Shown: positions 1-11,050 of the stretch, piece by piece
Numbering within the stretch: the first letter of the stretch is position 1
How the letters are laid out: each line of letters begins with the position of its first letter
Assembly: GCA_013180625.2 (NCBI GenBank)
Contig: SNVD02009519.1
Location: 2,632,501-2,696,500 of the forward strand
DNA from: Boswellia sacra
Lineage: Eukaryota > Streptophyta > Magnoliopsida > Sapindales > Burseraceae
Length of the DNA stretch: 64,000 nucleotides
Direction of reading: 5' to 3'
The notes under the pieces: generated by a model
Database searches by the model: none
What the model saw: only the letters and a program-made list of their open reading frames with translations
Told to the model about the DNA's origin: nothing
Position numbers and translations under genes: made by a program

Positions 1-112
1 AATATATAAAGGTATAAATGTTATGTACAATTTTTATATATTTATTTATAATTTTTATGTAATTTTTAAGTTTAATGTACGATATATTATATGTATCGTA
101 CCATGACCCAAA
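1..112. mobile_element. Edge-truncated copy of a small AT-rich MITE family
   Basis: This AT-rich stretch repeats variants of ACAATTTTTATATA and ends in a short near-palindrome built from TGTACGATA and TATCGTACC. The same internal words and end structure occur in the hairpin element at 32345-32545, and less closely at 61349-61600. I read it as the right end of a non-autonomous TIR element cut by the window edge. No coding sequence is visible. Confidence 0.4.
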
Positions 113-504
113 TCCTTTTCTTTGTTTAATTTTCAAATCAAGAGGTTTATAGGATTTAATGAGTACAGTAGTTATTAGACATGAAAATATACAAAAGAGT
201 AATGTTAGTTTTACGAAATTTTTATATAAATTATTTGTAAACAAACTGATATATCATAAGATGATTAAATTAATAAATATATAAAATCTATTAATTCAAT
301 AAATAATAAAAATATATAAATAAATAAGTAATATCATGTCAAGTTATATACACAAATTTGTACATAAAATTTAAAAAGTTAGTCCTACTCATCTACAAAA
401 TACATATATTTATATAAATAAGTTGCCCCTAAGTAATTACGAGTTAATGAATTCAATGACAAGTACAACTTCTTAAGTGCACTTCATTAAATCCATATTT
501 TAGT

Positions 505-1008
505 TAGGGATGGCAATTTGGGTCATGACACGCGAATACGACATGAATACGACATAAACATGATACACGATTAATAAATGGGTCGGATTCGTGTTGAAAG
601 TATTCAACACGCTAACCCGTTTAATAACACGAATAGTTAAACATACTTTGTCTATTATTTAACATATAAGCTTATTTAATAATATAAATTGTTATCCACT
701 TACAACATATATATTATAAAACTGAAAAATTTATATTATAAAGTAAATTAATTTACAAAATAATAAATTATGATGATTTTAATAATATTTTATATGAACA
801 ATGATTTATATTCTAAAAATAATTTTAATTGATATAAATATATAGAATATAATATATTATGCATAACTAGGTTAAACAATTAAGTAAATTATGTAAATTA
901 AATATGACACGTGGGTAATACGTTTAATAAACGTATCGGATCCATATTTTATGTCTTGATATGAATAATTAAATATATCGATACGAATTATACGAATTAT
1001 CACCTTTA
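505..1008. mobile_element. hAT-type MITE with 8-bp target duplication
   Basis: A 504-bp non-coding element flanked by a perfect 8-bp direct repeat, ATTTTAGT, at 497-504 and 1009-1016. It begins TAGGGATGGCAA and its reverse complement begins TAAAGGTGATAA, a degenerate terminal inverted repeat. The arms carry related, inverted words with ACACG, CGGATC and TTTAATAA. An 8-bp duplication and TAGGG-type ends are typical of the hAT superfamily. There is no transposase, so it is a MITE or deletion derivative. A decayed relative lies at 29140-29600. Confidence 0.75.
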
Positions 1009-1016
1009 ATTTTAGT

Positions 1017-4000
1017 GCGTCTAACAACTGAATTGAAATGATATTTTTACCGTCTAAGGTTGAATTATATAAAATAATCAAAGTAAATCACGAGATCGGT
1101 TGAAAATCAAAATAGTCCTTTTCACCTCTATTGTCACAATCAACCCATTCAAGTCCCAATTAAAGTAAGCAATCATCTACAAATTATAAATATTAACTTA
1201 AATAAACGATACCTATTGCAACGTGATGTAAGCTGAAAATGTCAAAACTTGTTAATCAAAGTGTATGCATTAAGATCACGAGTTTAATCCATTTTCTAGC
1301 AGGGTGACGTCTATGTTCACGAGGGTGGAAGTAAATTTTTTTTTTTTTTGTTCTTAGTATATGTCAAATCAATCCTCGTGTTGGTCCAGAACATGTTCCT
1401 AGCATATTTGGACAAGTTGCTATGATATGAATGGGTTAGGTTGCTTTCCAATATGGCCCTATTGATTGTGGATCGTGACTAAATCTCCATTGAGTGGAAC
1501 AAGTCCTACCATAACAGGAATTGTTTGTACTAATCAATCTATCATTACTACTATTAAATTTGATTCCAAAAGCTTTTTGACCCGGAGCTCTTCTGCAAAT
1601 CCAATTTCTCAACACTTTAATTTCCTTTCATACATTGGCTCATCTGGGTAGTTCAAACTTCACAGCTGGTACTTAGAAGAGAGTTGGCATGGCATCTAGA
1701 TCTACTTTTTTGCAGTGGCCACATTGAATGGACTACGATCTCCACCGCTCATTTCAGAAGTCTCAGTGGAAGCATGGGTGTGCTTACAGATGCAAACAAC
1801 TTTTCCAAATTCTTTTTGGTATAGGAGAGAGTATATTATTGTATTATATTAATATGATAATGTGATACATCTAGACAATCATAAATTAACCAGTGAATTT
1901 CACTTATTTCCCAAATTAATTTTAAAAATATTATTTATCGTTTTTCTTCATATTTTAATTAAAAAAATCAATTAAAACTTTTAAGTTGATAAGAAAATGA
2001 CATTGCCTTGTTAATCAACGATCGCAAATCGTAATTGATGGATATCTGACATATCATATTATTATGTTAACGTCGTATATTAGGTGTACCGAAGCCACAC
2101 CTCTAAATATAGTAAGATGCACGTTGATATGATATTTCACGATTAGCCGGTTTTATACGGCCATAATACGTGAAAAACGATAATCAATATATGACGTATG
2201 CATTGTGTCAGTAAGGTCATTGCAATGCTCCATATTTTGCGGTTACAGCAATTTTGCACAATGTAATGTGGAAAACAAATTGCCAACCCCAGAGACAAAT
2301 CGTTTGCTTTTGTCTTTGCAAGCTGTAAATAAGGGAAAACAATAAGGCATTGCTGGGGTGGGGCAGCACTCGCACACGTACGGTGGTTGCTTTGTTTTTG
2401 TTTTGGACTTCTATTATTTTTATTGTATTTTATGTAGTCGGCTTTTGGTTTTTGATGCTGCTGGTCCGGTATGCGGTGTTGTGCTCTAATTTGTTTATGT
2501 AAATGGACATTGAATATATTGTAATGGGGGGCTGGTGGTGGGGCTATTTTGTTTGAAATTTCTTCCAGTGGTTTGGTGAATATCATTCCAGGTGTTGATT
2601 GTAGAGAACATATCATGTTTGGCTGTTTGTCATTATAATTAATTTGAGAGTTCCACATGGTTAACCATAGAGCATAGGGGCACTGTAGGATTCTGTTACC
2701 ACACCGACTAGCAATTTTCTATACATACGAAAATCACAATAGAGACGTGTGAGACAAGTCAAGTAACATTATTATTTTTATTGTTCAAATAGTGACATGA
2801 ATATATTTAGTTTAGATGGCCATTATGAAAATTAAACGTTCACATTACTATTCGGATAATAATATTATATAAAAAAGTAAAAGAGGTGAAAAAATAAGGG
2901 AAAAGTCAACGTAATTACGAATTTGCTAGGGTACAATAGTCTTTTGCTAAAAAAAATTAAAAAATAAATAAAGGAGGTAAATATTAAAAAATAAATAGTT
3001 AAATGATTTACTACGTACAATAGTCTTTCTCCTTCATCGTCGCCTCTCTTCTCATCTCTGTTTCTCTCTCTTCAGTTTTGTCTCTCTCTTCTCTCCTGTA
3101 CCTCCTCTCTTTACACCCTATTGTTCAAACCTAGGAACTTCCCCATCGTAGTGATTAATCCGCTGCGTACGCTAAAGATTCCCACTCCAGAGCTTCCGAA
3201 AATGGCATCCATGATGGATACATGGCAAACGATGCGAGACAAACAGAGAAACATGATTGGTGGTGGTTGACTCACTGGCTGCATCCCCCAAAAGACATCC
3301 ATCATGGTTCACTCGCCACTGTTTGCCGTTGTGGTTGATGTGAGTCTGGCAAGCTTGTGGTGGTGCATTGAGGTTATTTCAATGGGTTTTTTGAGATGGC
3401 AATGAAGGAATTTTGGGTTGCCGTGAGCAGATCTTTCTGTTAGATGCGGTGGCGAGTGTGATGGCGCGTCAAATGCCACGTGGGGTGGCTCAAGATTTTA
3501 TATTGTTGATGAATTGGTGTGGCTCCCAATGTTGCCTTTTCGTTGGAGATGGCTTATGGTTTTGCATTTTTGTATTTTTATTTGTATTTTTATTTTTTTT
3601 TGTTTTGGTGAGTTTCAGACACAACGGGGAAATGGTTTGAAATTTGTTTCCGGTACTTGTTCAAGAATTGTTTAAGTTCTATATGGAGGGACTTTGTATT
3701 GTTTTCATTTGTATTTTGGATGTGATTTTTTGAAAACAAAAATGTTAAGGTTTTGTTTTGCTAATAGGAAAATCTGAGAAGATGAGAAAGTGAGTGAAAA
3801 AAAGGGGGTAAATGTCTGACATTGGTGGGGTCGTCGGATGTTGCTGCTGATCCGGTTGTTGTACTGTGTTTATGGTTTTCCTTTTAAAAAAAATTGTTGT
3901 ATCTTAATTTGATCTTATATAATTTTATTATATTTTAATAAGACAAAGGAGGGTAAAATCGTCTTGGACGGAAGATTCAAAATTTTTAACAGATTTTTTT

Positions 4001-4580
4001 CAAACGGAACCTGCAAAGTGGGGGCCAAGTGTTGCCTTGCCCAAACCACAAAACTGTTAATTAATGTAATTTTCATTCAATATTGCACGCTTTATATGCA
4101 TTATTTGTTACCAACATTTTTTATTAAAAAAGGAGACAAAAGTCACTTGTATTTTAGGTTTTCGGCTAATATGTCAAGATTTTCTTCGTTGTGTTTAGTG
4201 TCACCAAATTTGAGTATGAAAGTTCACCATATCGAAACATTTAGCATATAATATGGTCAATACATTTTTTATAACCAAAATTTCTATAATTTAATATTAA
4301 TATAAAATTCAATTTTGTGATGATCACGAGTTCAATGCTTCTAAAATTTTAGTAAGCAAAATGAGGTAAATAAACTAGCAATGTTATCACTACAACTAAC
4401 CATTTACAACTTGAGTTGGTAAAAATTCATTGGAGAAGTAAAAAAAAAAAATAATAAGTGAAGTAATATGATATACCTCCAGTAGGATTTTTTTAACTCA
4501 GATTGTAACGAGAGTTGATTAGAAGTAAATTATACGAGTTATTTTGCAAAATATTCGGGCAAATTTAGTGGTCCGCATTT
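1017..4580. other. Gene-poor region with repeat-like debris
   Basis: No gene can be supported. The minus frame at 2143-2658 has no recognisable domain and low-complexity composition. From about 3000 to 3960 there is a CT-rich stretch, then GC-richer DNA, bordered by words of the type GGTACAATAGTCTTT (left) and GGGTAAAATCGTCTT (right). This looks like a decayed composite insertion, but I could not define terminal repeats. Confidence 0.4.
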
Positions 4581-4584
4581 TGGA

Positions 4585-4668
4585 GGCCCACGGTTATTAA
4601 TCACCATCGATGGTTGTTAGGTGGGCTACAAGCTTATGGGCTGCTTCAAGTCACAAAATCGAAGCCCA
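4585..4668. promoter_or_regulatory. Cluster of GCCCA/TGGGC motifs upstream of the RRM gene
   Basis: GGCCCA at 4585, TGGGCT at 4622 and 4637, and AGCCCA at 4663 lie about 110-200 bp before the probable first non-coding exon of the RRM gene. Such site-II-like elements are common in promoters of plant growth and housekeeping genes, where TCP factors bind. Their density in AT-rich surroundings is the evidence; function is inferred. Confidence 0.5.
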
Positions 4669-5319
4669 AATCCAGTCTACAGTTATTTTTTCATAGCGAC
4701 ACGACGTCGTATCCTTCGTCACGGCAAACGTAAAAGCTAGCTTCTTCTCGCGGCCTTTTCTACTTCCTTGCTCGCGAGGTCTTGGATCCTCTGAAACTGG
4801 TTGTATTGAAGAGTAGGGACCTCGCCCATCAACCTCAAATCACTGCAACTCTTAATTTGTAAGTTATTGAAGTAATTATCAACCATGAAATTTTGCAATA
4901 ATAAGTTAGGGTTTTATTTCATTCTTTTTTTCTTCACAAAATCGTATATATTACCATTTTATTTGCTTTTAGTAACTAATTTATCATGTTTTAGCAGCAT
5001 AGCCATTCATCTCTAGTTGCTTTTTAATGCCGTCGGCCAGGAACACGCAAATGTTAAATGTTTTTTTTTTGGATTTTTTATTTTATTTTTTTAGGGTTGT
5101 AATATTAGTAATCTAAGCTTCAGACTAGTTTATGTGTTAGAAGTTAATTCCTGTATAGATGGCCTCGTATGTAGGGAGTCCTAAGAACTGTCTTGTGAAA
5201 TGAAACTTTGTTTTTACTGCAGGTTCTTCTCGCAGACTGTGATTCTCTGAAGTTTCTGGAAACCTCTTGTCCTTGTGGGATTGTACTTGAATATTCATTG
5301 TATACTCACTTGCGTTTTC

Positions 5320-7107
5320 ATGGTAAATTTATTATCTAAAGACTGTAATTGCATGTGTGTTAGTTATTTAGACTGTAATTTGTTTTCTTGAAATTCCTTT
5401 GGTTTTAAATCTTGTTCACACATGTCTATGCCTCGTTGGAGTTTGAGGTTTCTTGGCTTTAACTGCTGATTGGTTGTTCCCAGCGTCTCATGCTTTAACT
5501 GCTGATTGGTTGTTCCTAGTGTCTCATACTCTGGAGATTTGCCGCTTTCTTAATTTTTTAAATTTGGTAATTTGAGAAATGTCATTAATTTGCTGGTTAC
5601 AATCTAAGGATCACCGTGGGAACTTGGGCCTGAATTTATTGTAGGAATAATTATACATAATTAACTTTAGGTGATACTTATATCAAAATCTGAATGTTCT
5701 TATTGCATTTAATATTGTTGATGCAAAGAATTGGTTAACTATTTATGTGTATTATGGTGAATGGGGAGATTTGATTGGTGGGAACGTCATCTTTCAGTCT
5801 GCAAAGACAACCCGAGAGAGAGGACATAAGTTCTTTGGTGGTTTAGGCTTTTGATAAAGAAGGTTGAAATCAGTATTTTGTTGTTCTAGTTTTTCTCCCG
5901 ACTTTGCCATTGTCTTATACGTCTGTTTACGTTTACCTTGGATTCTTTGCCGGTGATAGGTACCTGTGAAGAGTGTTCTAAGGACCTAAGTTTATCACTT
6001 GACTGCTTCAATCCACTCCTTTCCAGCTGGAGTTCTGTTAATTTCTCACATCCTTTTTTGTCATTTTGTTGGCTTAAAAACCATGTTCCCACCAGTCACC
6101 TTTTGTAAACCTCACATGCAAAGTTGATGAAATTTTTTGTACCTACATATAAGATAGAATTGTTTTATCATCCCTGAGATTCAAAAATCTCCTTATTCTT
6201 ATATTTAGTTTTTAAAATTTTGTTTATTATTTTTGTAAGTTTGCAAACCTTTTTTTCTAATTTCTTCAGAGGATGTTCACACAAGAACCTTCAAGTTAGA
6301 GGAAGTGCAAAACTAAATGGGTTTTTCCAAAAAATTCGTCTCTTATGTAATGGTTTTAGGCATTTGGTTGTATGAATATATGGTAAGGCTCAATGCATTG
6401 TCTGTTGACTAAATGCAGGATCCCAATGGTTTTATTGATGAGAAGTGTGAAAGCAGACTTTACGTTGGTAACCTTGATCTGAAAGTAACAGAGTAAGGAA
6501 AATTTTTAGAAACTGAATTATTTGGTCCTGACCGAAAAAAGGGTGTTTTTTGTAGCTTTGTTGTGGAAGATTGATTTTATCCTGTGTGTTGCTTTTTTCA
6601 TATTAAATGTTCATTTTCCAGGGCTGCCCTGATTAAGATGTTCTCTTCTTATGGGAAGATTGTCTCTGAGGATTTCCTATGGCATACTCGTGGGCCAAAG
6701 CGAGGAGAACCACGAGGCTTTGCTTTTATCGAGTTTAGCACCAAAGAGGTAAGTTGTCTGCATCTTATCTCTGTGTCTCTAAGCAATTCCTGATTTCCAC
6801 ATTTAAAGTGAGTATGCAGGAAGCTAAACTGGCCAAGGAGAAGATGCATGGGAGACTAGCTTGTGGCCGCCCTCTGGTTGTTCGTCTGGCTAGTGAGAAG
6901 TACTTAGAAGAAACAACGCAAAATTCTACCAAAGCAGGAGGTGAGTCTAGCAAAACGGGGCTTGGTGGTACTGCTTCAGGGCACATAAGTCGGAGTGCTA
7001 AAATAGCAGCCATCAAGAACAAACTGAAGGCATTGGAGGAAGAGAGTTATAGTTCGAAGAAGCAGAAGCAAGCTGAGGGTCTTGGTCAGCAATCCAGCAA
7101 AAGATAA
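5320..7107 (+). CDS. RBM18-like RNA-binding protein, single RRM
   Basis: The spliced CDS is 5320-5322, 6419-6492, 6622-6748 and 6820-7107, giving 163 residues. The RRM covers about residues 14-92, with RNP2 as LYVGNL (15-20) and RNP1 as RGFAFIEF (57-64). The tail is Lys/Ser/Gln-rich and probably disordered. The family binds RNA, presumably in the nucleus; the plant targets are not known to me. The ATG is the last codon of an otherwise untranslated exon (5223-5322), with donor GTAAAT straight after it. Another 5' UTR exon probably ends at 4858 (donor GTAAGT). All junctions keep frame. It resembles human RBM18 in length and domain layout, and from memory Arabidopsis AT5G52545. Alternative: another small one-RRM protein of the same size class. 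Confidence 0.85.
5456..5527. repeat. Tandem duplication, 2 x 36 bp
   Basis: Two copies of a unit containing TTTAACTGCTGATTGGTTG lie head to tail with a 36-bp period inside the intron that follows the start codon of the RRM gene. The copies differ at a few positions. It is probably a replication-slippage product; no function is implied. Confidence 0.75.
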
Positions 7108-7493
7108 ATAACCAAGACGCTGAAGAGAATAGAGCAAGTGGAAGAATTCTTGTATCTCCCATCAGAATTAGCCACCAAGTTGCTGGCTAATTTGTAAACT
7201 AGATGCAGAACTGATGTAGGCTGATTTTCAACAACCTTCATGTATCAAAACTCTGGATACGAAGTTAAGGTGAAATTAATCACAATAACTTCTAATGAAA
7301 CTAGATGATCCTTTTTGCCTGTTAAGAAGGATGAATGTGTCATGGAATGTACAGAATTACACACTCAGATGATAAAATATCTTTAATATAAATAATATTA
7401 AAATTAAAGAATTGAGTAAGAAAAGAAAAGTACACGTAGGAACCACATGCAGCTCCTGTCAATGCTGACCTCCAGTCCACTACTAAGCCAACG

Positions 7494-7498
<5 letters not shown>

Positions 7499-7544
<46 letters not shown>
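7499..7544. repeat. (TC)n microsatellite in the DUF819-a leader
   Basis: About 45 bp of uninterrupted TC dinucleotides end about 30 bp before the start codon of the first DUF819 gene. CT-rich tracts near plant transcription starts are common and may act as Y-patch core promoter sequence. The length will probably vary between accessions. Confidence 0.95.
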
Positions 7545-7546
<2 letters not shown>

Positions 7547-7574
7547 AAGCGAGCTTGCCGGAGACTCAGTGCTA

Positions 7575-10055
7575 ATGGCGGCAAAGCTTCGATTTCTACA
7601 GCCAACTCGTACAGCGTCACCGTCCTTTGAGTTCCAACGGTCACATTTTATCTGCTACGGCCAAAAACTTTCCATTAAATTAATCAATTCTGCTCGTGGA
7701 GATCAGTCATCTCCACAATCATCTTCTTTATCTCACAACAAAAGTGATGTCTTTCTCTCTTCATCTTTACCCAATACTTCCCATTCGACCCGACCGGTTT
7801 CCGTCCGATCCCAGTTGAGTTTCCCTCTCATTTCTCCCCATGACAAATGGGGCACCTGGACTGCCCTCTTCGCCACCGGCGCGTTTGGTATCTGGTAATT
7901 TTCCATCTCCACTCTCTAGCTATCTCAATCTTTTGATTGTTACTTATTAAATTTGGTTTGAATGAAATTTGAAGGTCAGAAAGGACCAAGATTGGGAGTG
8001 CACTGAGTGGGGCACTAGTGAGCACTTTGGTTGGACTTGTAGCTAGTAATTTGGGGATCATTTCATGTGAATCTCGGGCCTACTCGGTTGTCTTGGAGTT
8101 TCTGCTCCCTTTAGCTGTTCCACTGTTGCTGTTCAGAGCAGACATGCGCCGTGTGGTTCAGTCAACTGGGACTCTGCTCCTAGCTTTCTTGCTGGGATCA
8201 GGTAACATATACTGAATCATCTATGCTTTACCATGTTAAAATTATACCGTTGTGTTAAGACTCAAAATATTAATGTTGACTTACCTGGTACCTTAAGCTT
8301 TTAGCTAACTGATTTCTTAATAAGAGTAGTAAGTCCCTTCGTCCTCACACTGCTATTGACTATTAAGCTACTTAGTTAAACTAGTCTCAGTTCTTGGTGG
8401 TTTGAACTTATTATCATCGGATTCACATTTCACGTGAAGAGTCTCTCAGACTCAAATATTACATTTTGAGCCCTTAACCAATAGCTTAAGCTCTTAAATC
8501 TAAGTGATTTCTTAATTTATTACTTTTAGCTATACTAAATAAATCAAGATAAGTAATTTCACATTCAGGTTTTCGAGGTTCTCTATTTAGATTGGAGTGT
8601 TTCTTAGTTTTGTATTTTGCTGCATTATAGTTGCAACAACGGTTGGGACAGCCTTGGCCTACTGGATGGTCCCAATGCGGTCACTTGGTCAAGATAGTTG
8701 GAAAATAGCGGCTGCGCTCATGGGTAGACACATTGGTGGAGGTTAATTGCTTTTCACTTTCTAGAGTTATATGGAAATTTGGAACTTGTTGATGTTGCTT
8801 TTCATTGCTTCTTGTACAATAATTTTGTTTGCTTATAAATAACCCATGCTGCATCAGATATCTTTCTAAACTTTCTCTGTCTTTCTCAAATTGTTTAAAA
8901 AGTACTTTTGAGTGATGAATTTCTTTTCCCTTTGCAGCTGTCAATTATGTTGCTATTTCTGAGTATCTTGGCGTTTCTTCATCAGTTTTAGCTGCTGGAT
9001 TAGCTGCAGATAATGTTATTTGTGCAGTATACTTTACAACATTGTTTGCATTGGCTTCTAAAATACCTCCTGAGCCTTTGACGTCAACCAATGGTGATTA
9101 AAAGTTTCACTTTTAATGTGGTTTTGATTGATATATAGTAATTTTACCATTTGAAATACATCTTTACAACACTTCAATTTTTGTATTGCTTCATTGTGTT
9201 TGTTTAAAAAAGATGAGAATCTCCTCCAAATCCCACCTTCTCTCACTTGTTCTAATGCATCAAAATTTTAATCATGTCATCGAACTAATTTTGTTTCAGT
9301 GGACGGGGACTCCAAAAGTGGTGACAAACTTCCTGTTCTACAGTATGCTACAGCCCTTGCTGTAGCCTTAGCTATCTGCAAGACTGGATCTTATCTCACG
9401 AAATATCTTGGTATTCAGGGAGGAATCCTCCCGGCAATAACAGCTATTGTTGTTATTTTGGCTACTGCACTTCCAAACCAGTTCAGTAAACTTGCACCCG
9501 CCGGTGAGGCTATGGCTCTAATTCTGATGCAGGTGAGTCAATGTTTTCTGGAACTAAACAAATTTAGTCATTTTATATGCAGTTAAACATGTGTTATATA
9601 TGGTGTTTCTCTTTATGGTTCATGATTCTGAAATTTGTTACAAAATTCCTTCTTTGAAGCATTGGAAAGTGTTGGAAGTTCAAGCCGCACATAATTGACT
9701 TGTATTTCTCCTGTGCTGTTTTTGAGAACAGGTATTTTTTACTGTAGTGGGTGCAAGTGGTAACGTATGGAGTGTTATCAATACAGCTCCGAGCATTTTC
9801 ATGTTTGCTCTTGTCCAGATTACCATCCATCTTGCAGTGATCCTTGGATTAGGAAAGCTATTAGACTTCGACCAAAAGCTATTGCTTATAGCATCAAATG
9901 CAAATGTTGGAGGGCCTACAACTGCATGTGGAATGGCCACCGCCAAAGGTTGGAGTTCTTTGATTATTCCTGGTATTCTTGCAGGCATTTTCGGAATCGC
10001 CATTGCAACTTTTCTTGGCATAGCCTTTGGAGCCAACGTCCTCAAATTCATGTAG
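7575..10055 (+). CDS. DUF819 (YjcL-like) membrane protein, first tandem copy
   Basis: Six exons: 7575-7894, 7975-8201, 8631-8741, 8938-9093, 9300-9532 and 9732-10055, giving 456 residues in frame. The start is the ATG at 7575, which opens a Ser/Arg-rich leader of about 70 residues like a chloroplast transit peptide. The body begins at the conserved block [17 protein letters not shown]. About ten hydrophobic segments follow, with the glycine-rich motifs [15 protein letters not shown] and [17 protein letters not shown] in the last exon. These identify DUF819, an integral membrane family related to bacterial YjcL, probably in a plastid membrane here; the substrate is unknown. It lies 467 bp after the RRM gene on the same strand and is followed by a paralogue with the same intron positions. 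From memory the Arabidopsis relatives are AT5G52540 and AT5G24000. Confidence 0.9.
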
Positions 10056-10593
10056 AACCTTCAGATTCTTCCACCAGAATCATTAATGTATGCAAGCTTG
10101 AAGTTCAATCGCTATGTAACAGTATTGTTAATAATTAAATTAACTGTTAATGAACCCGGTAAAGACTCTCGGTTTCGTGTGTTATTTATCAGTCAAGTAT
10201 TCCCCCAGTAAAGGAAAAGAAAAAAGAATCTTGCGTTCTTCTTGAGAAATTGATTGCAGTTTTCTTCTAAAACAAGAGCAAATGCTCGAATGATAAAATC
10301 CATATCTTTAATTTTTCTTTAAAACGTTAAATATCAACTCTGATAAGATTTTATTTTATTTTTTAAATAAAATTTATTGCTTGATATTATTAGAATTTGA
10401 AGATTCTCGCACGAAAAGAATCCAACAGTAGAGGATTTGTTGCCGGCCTTTTGTGTCCATTCTTCAGGAACTTATTATGATGCCACGTGGATCTTTCCAA
10501 AATTTCAGCAGTTGAAAATATAAACAGAACAAGAGGAGACACAAACCAGCGTTTAACACACTACTCAGTCCCACTCACTCTCAGAAGTCATCA

Positions 10594-10991
10594 ATGGGTT
10601 CCATTACACCACCCTTACGATCCAGACCCGTCTCGCTCTCACCACCAATCCCATTTCTCCACCTGTCAGCTTGTTCTTCCCCTCGTAATCTCTTCATTCT
10701 CTCAACCAGCAATCCAAAATGCATTCCTTCATCTCCGACTTCAAAAACGACACCATTTTCACCCTCCATATTATCTAAAACTCGTAAGCCAATCCGGTCT
10801 GTGGAGGTTCGGTCACAGCTGAGGTACCCCATCATTTCCCCGAACGACCATTGGGGCACATGGACTGCTCTCTTCGCCACTGGTGCTTTCGGTCTCTGGT
10901 ATGCTAAAGCTTCCATTATAATAACTATTTAATTCCAAGACTTTGTAGTATTTATCACAATTATATTTGATAATGATTGGAAATTTATCTA

Positions 10992-11050
<59 letters not shown>

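Noticed and set aside
1450..1800. Possible gene relic with codon-like stretches on the minus strand
   Set aside because: Short pieces read like protein but stops interrupt every frame and I could not assign a family.
2143..2658. 171-codon minus-strand open frame
   Set aside because: Low-complexity Gln/Lys/Asn-rich translation with no recognisable motif, in repeat-like DNA.
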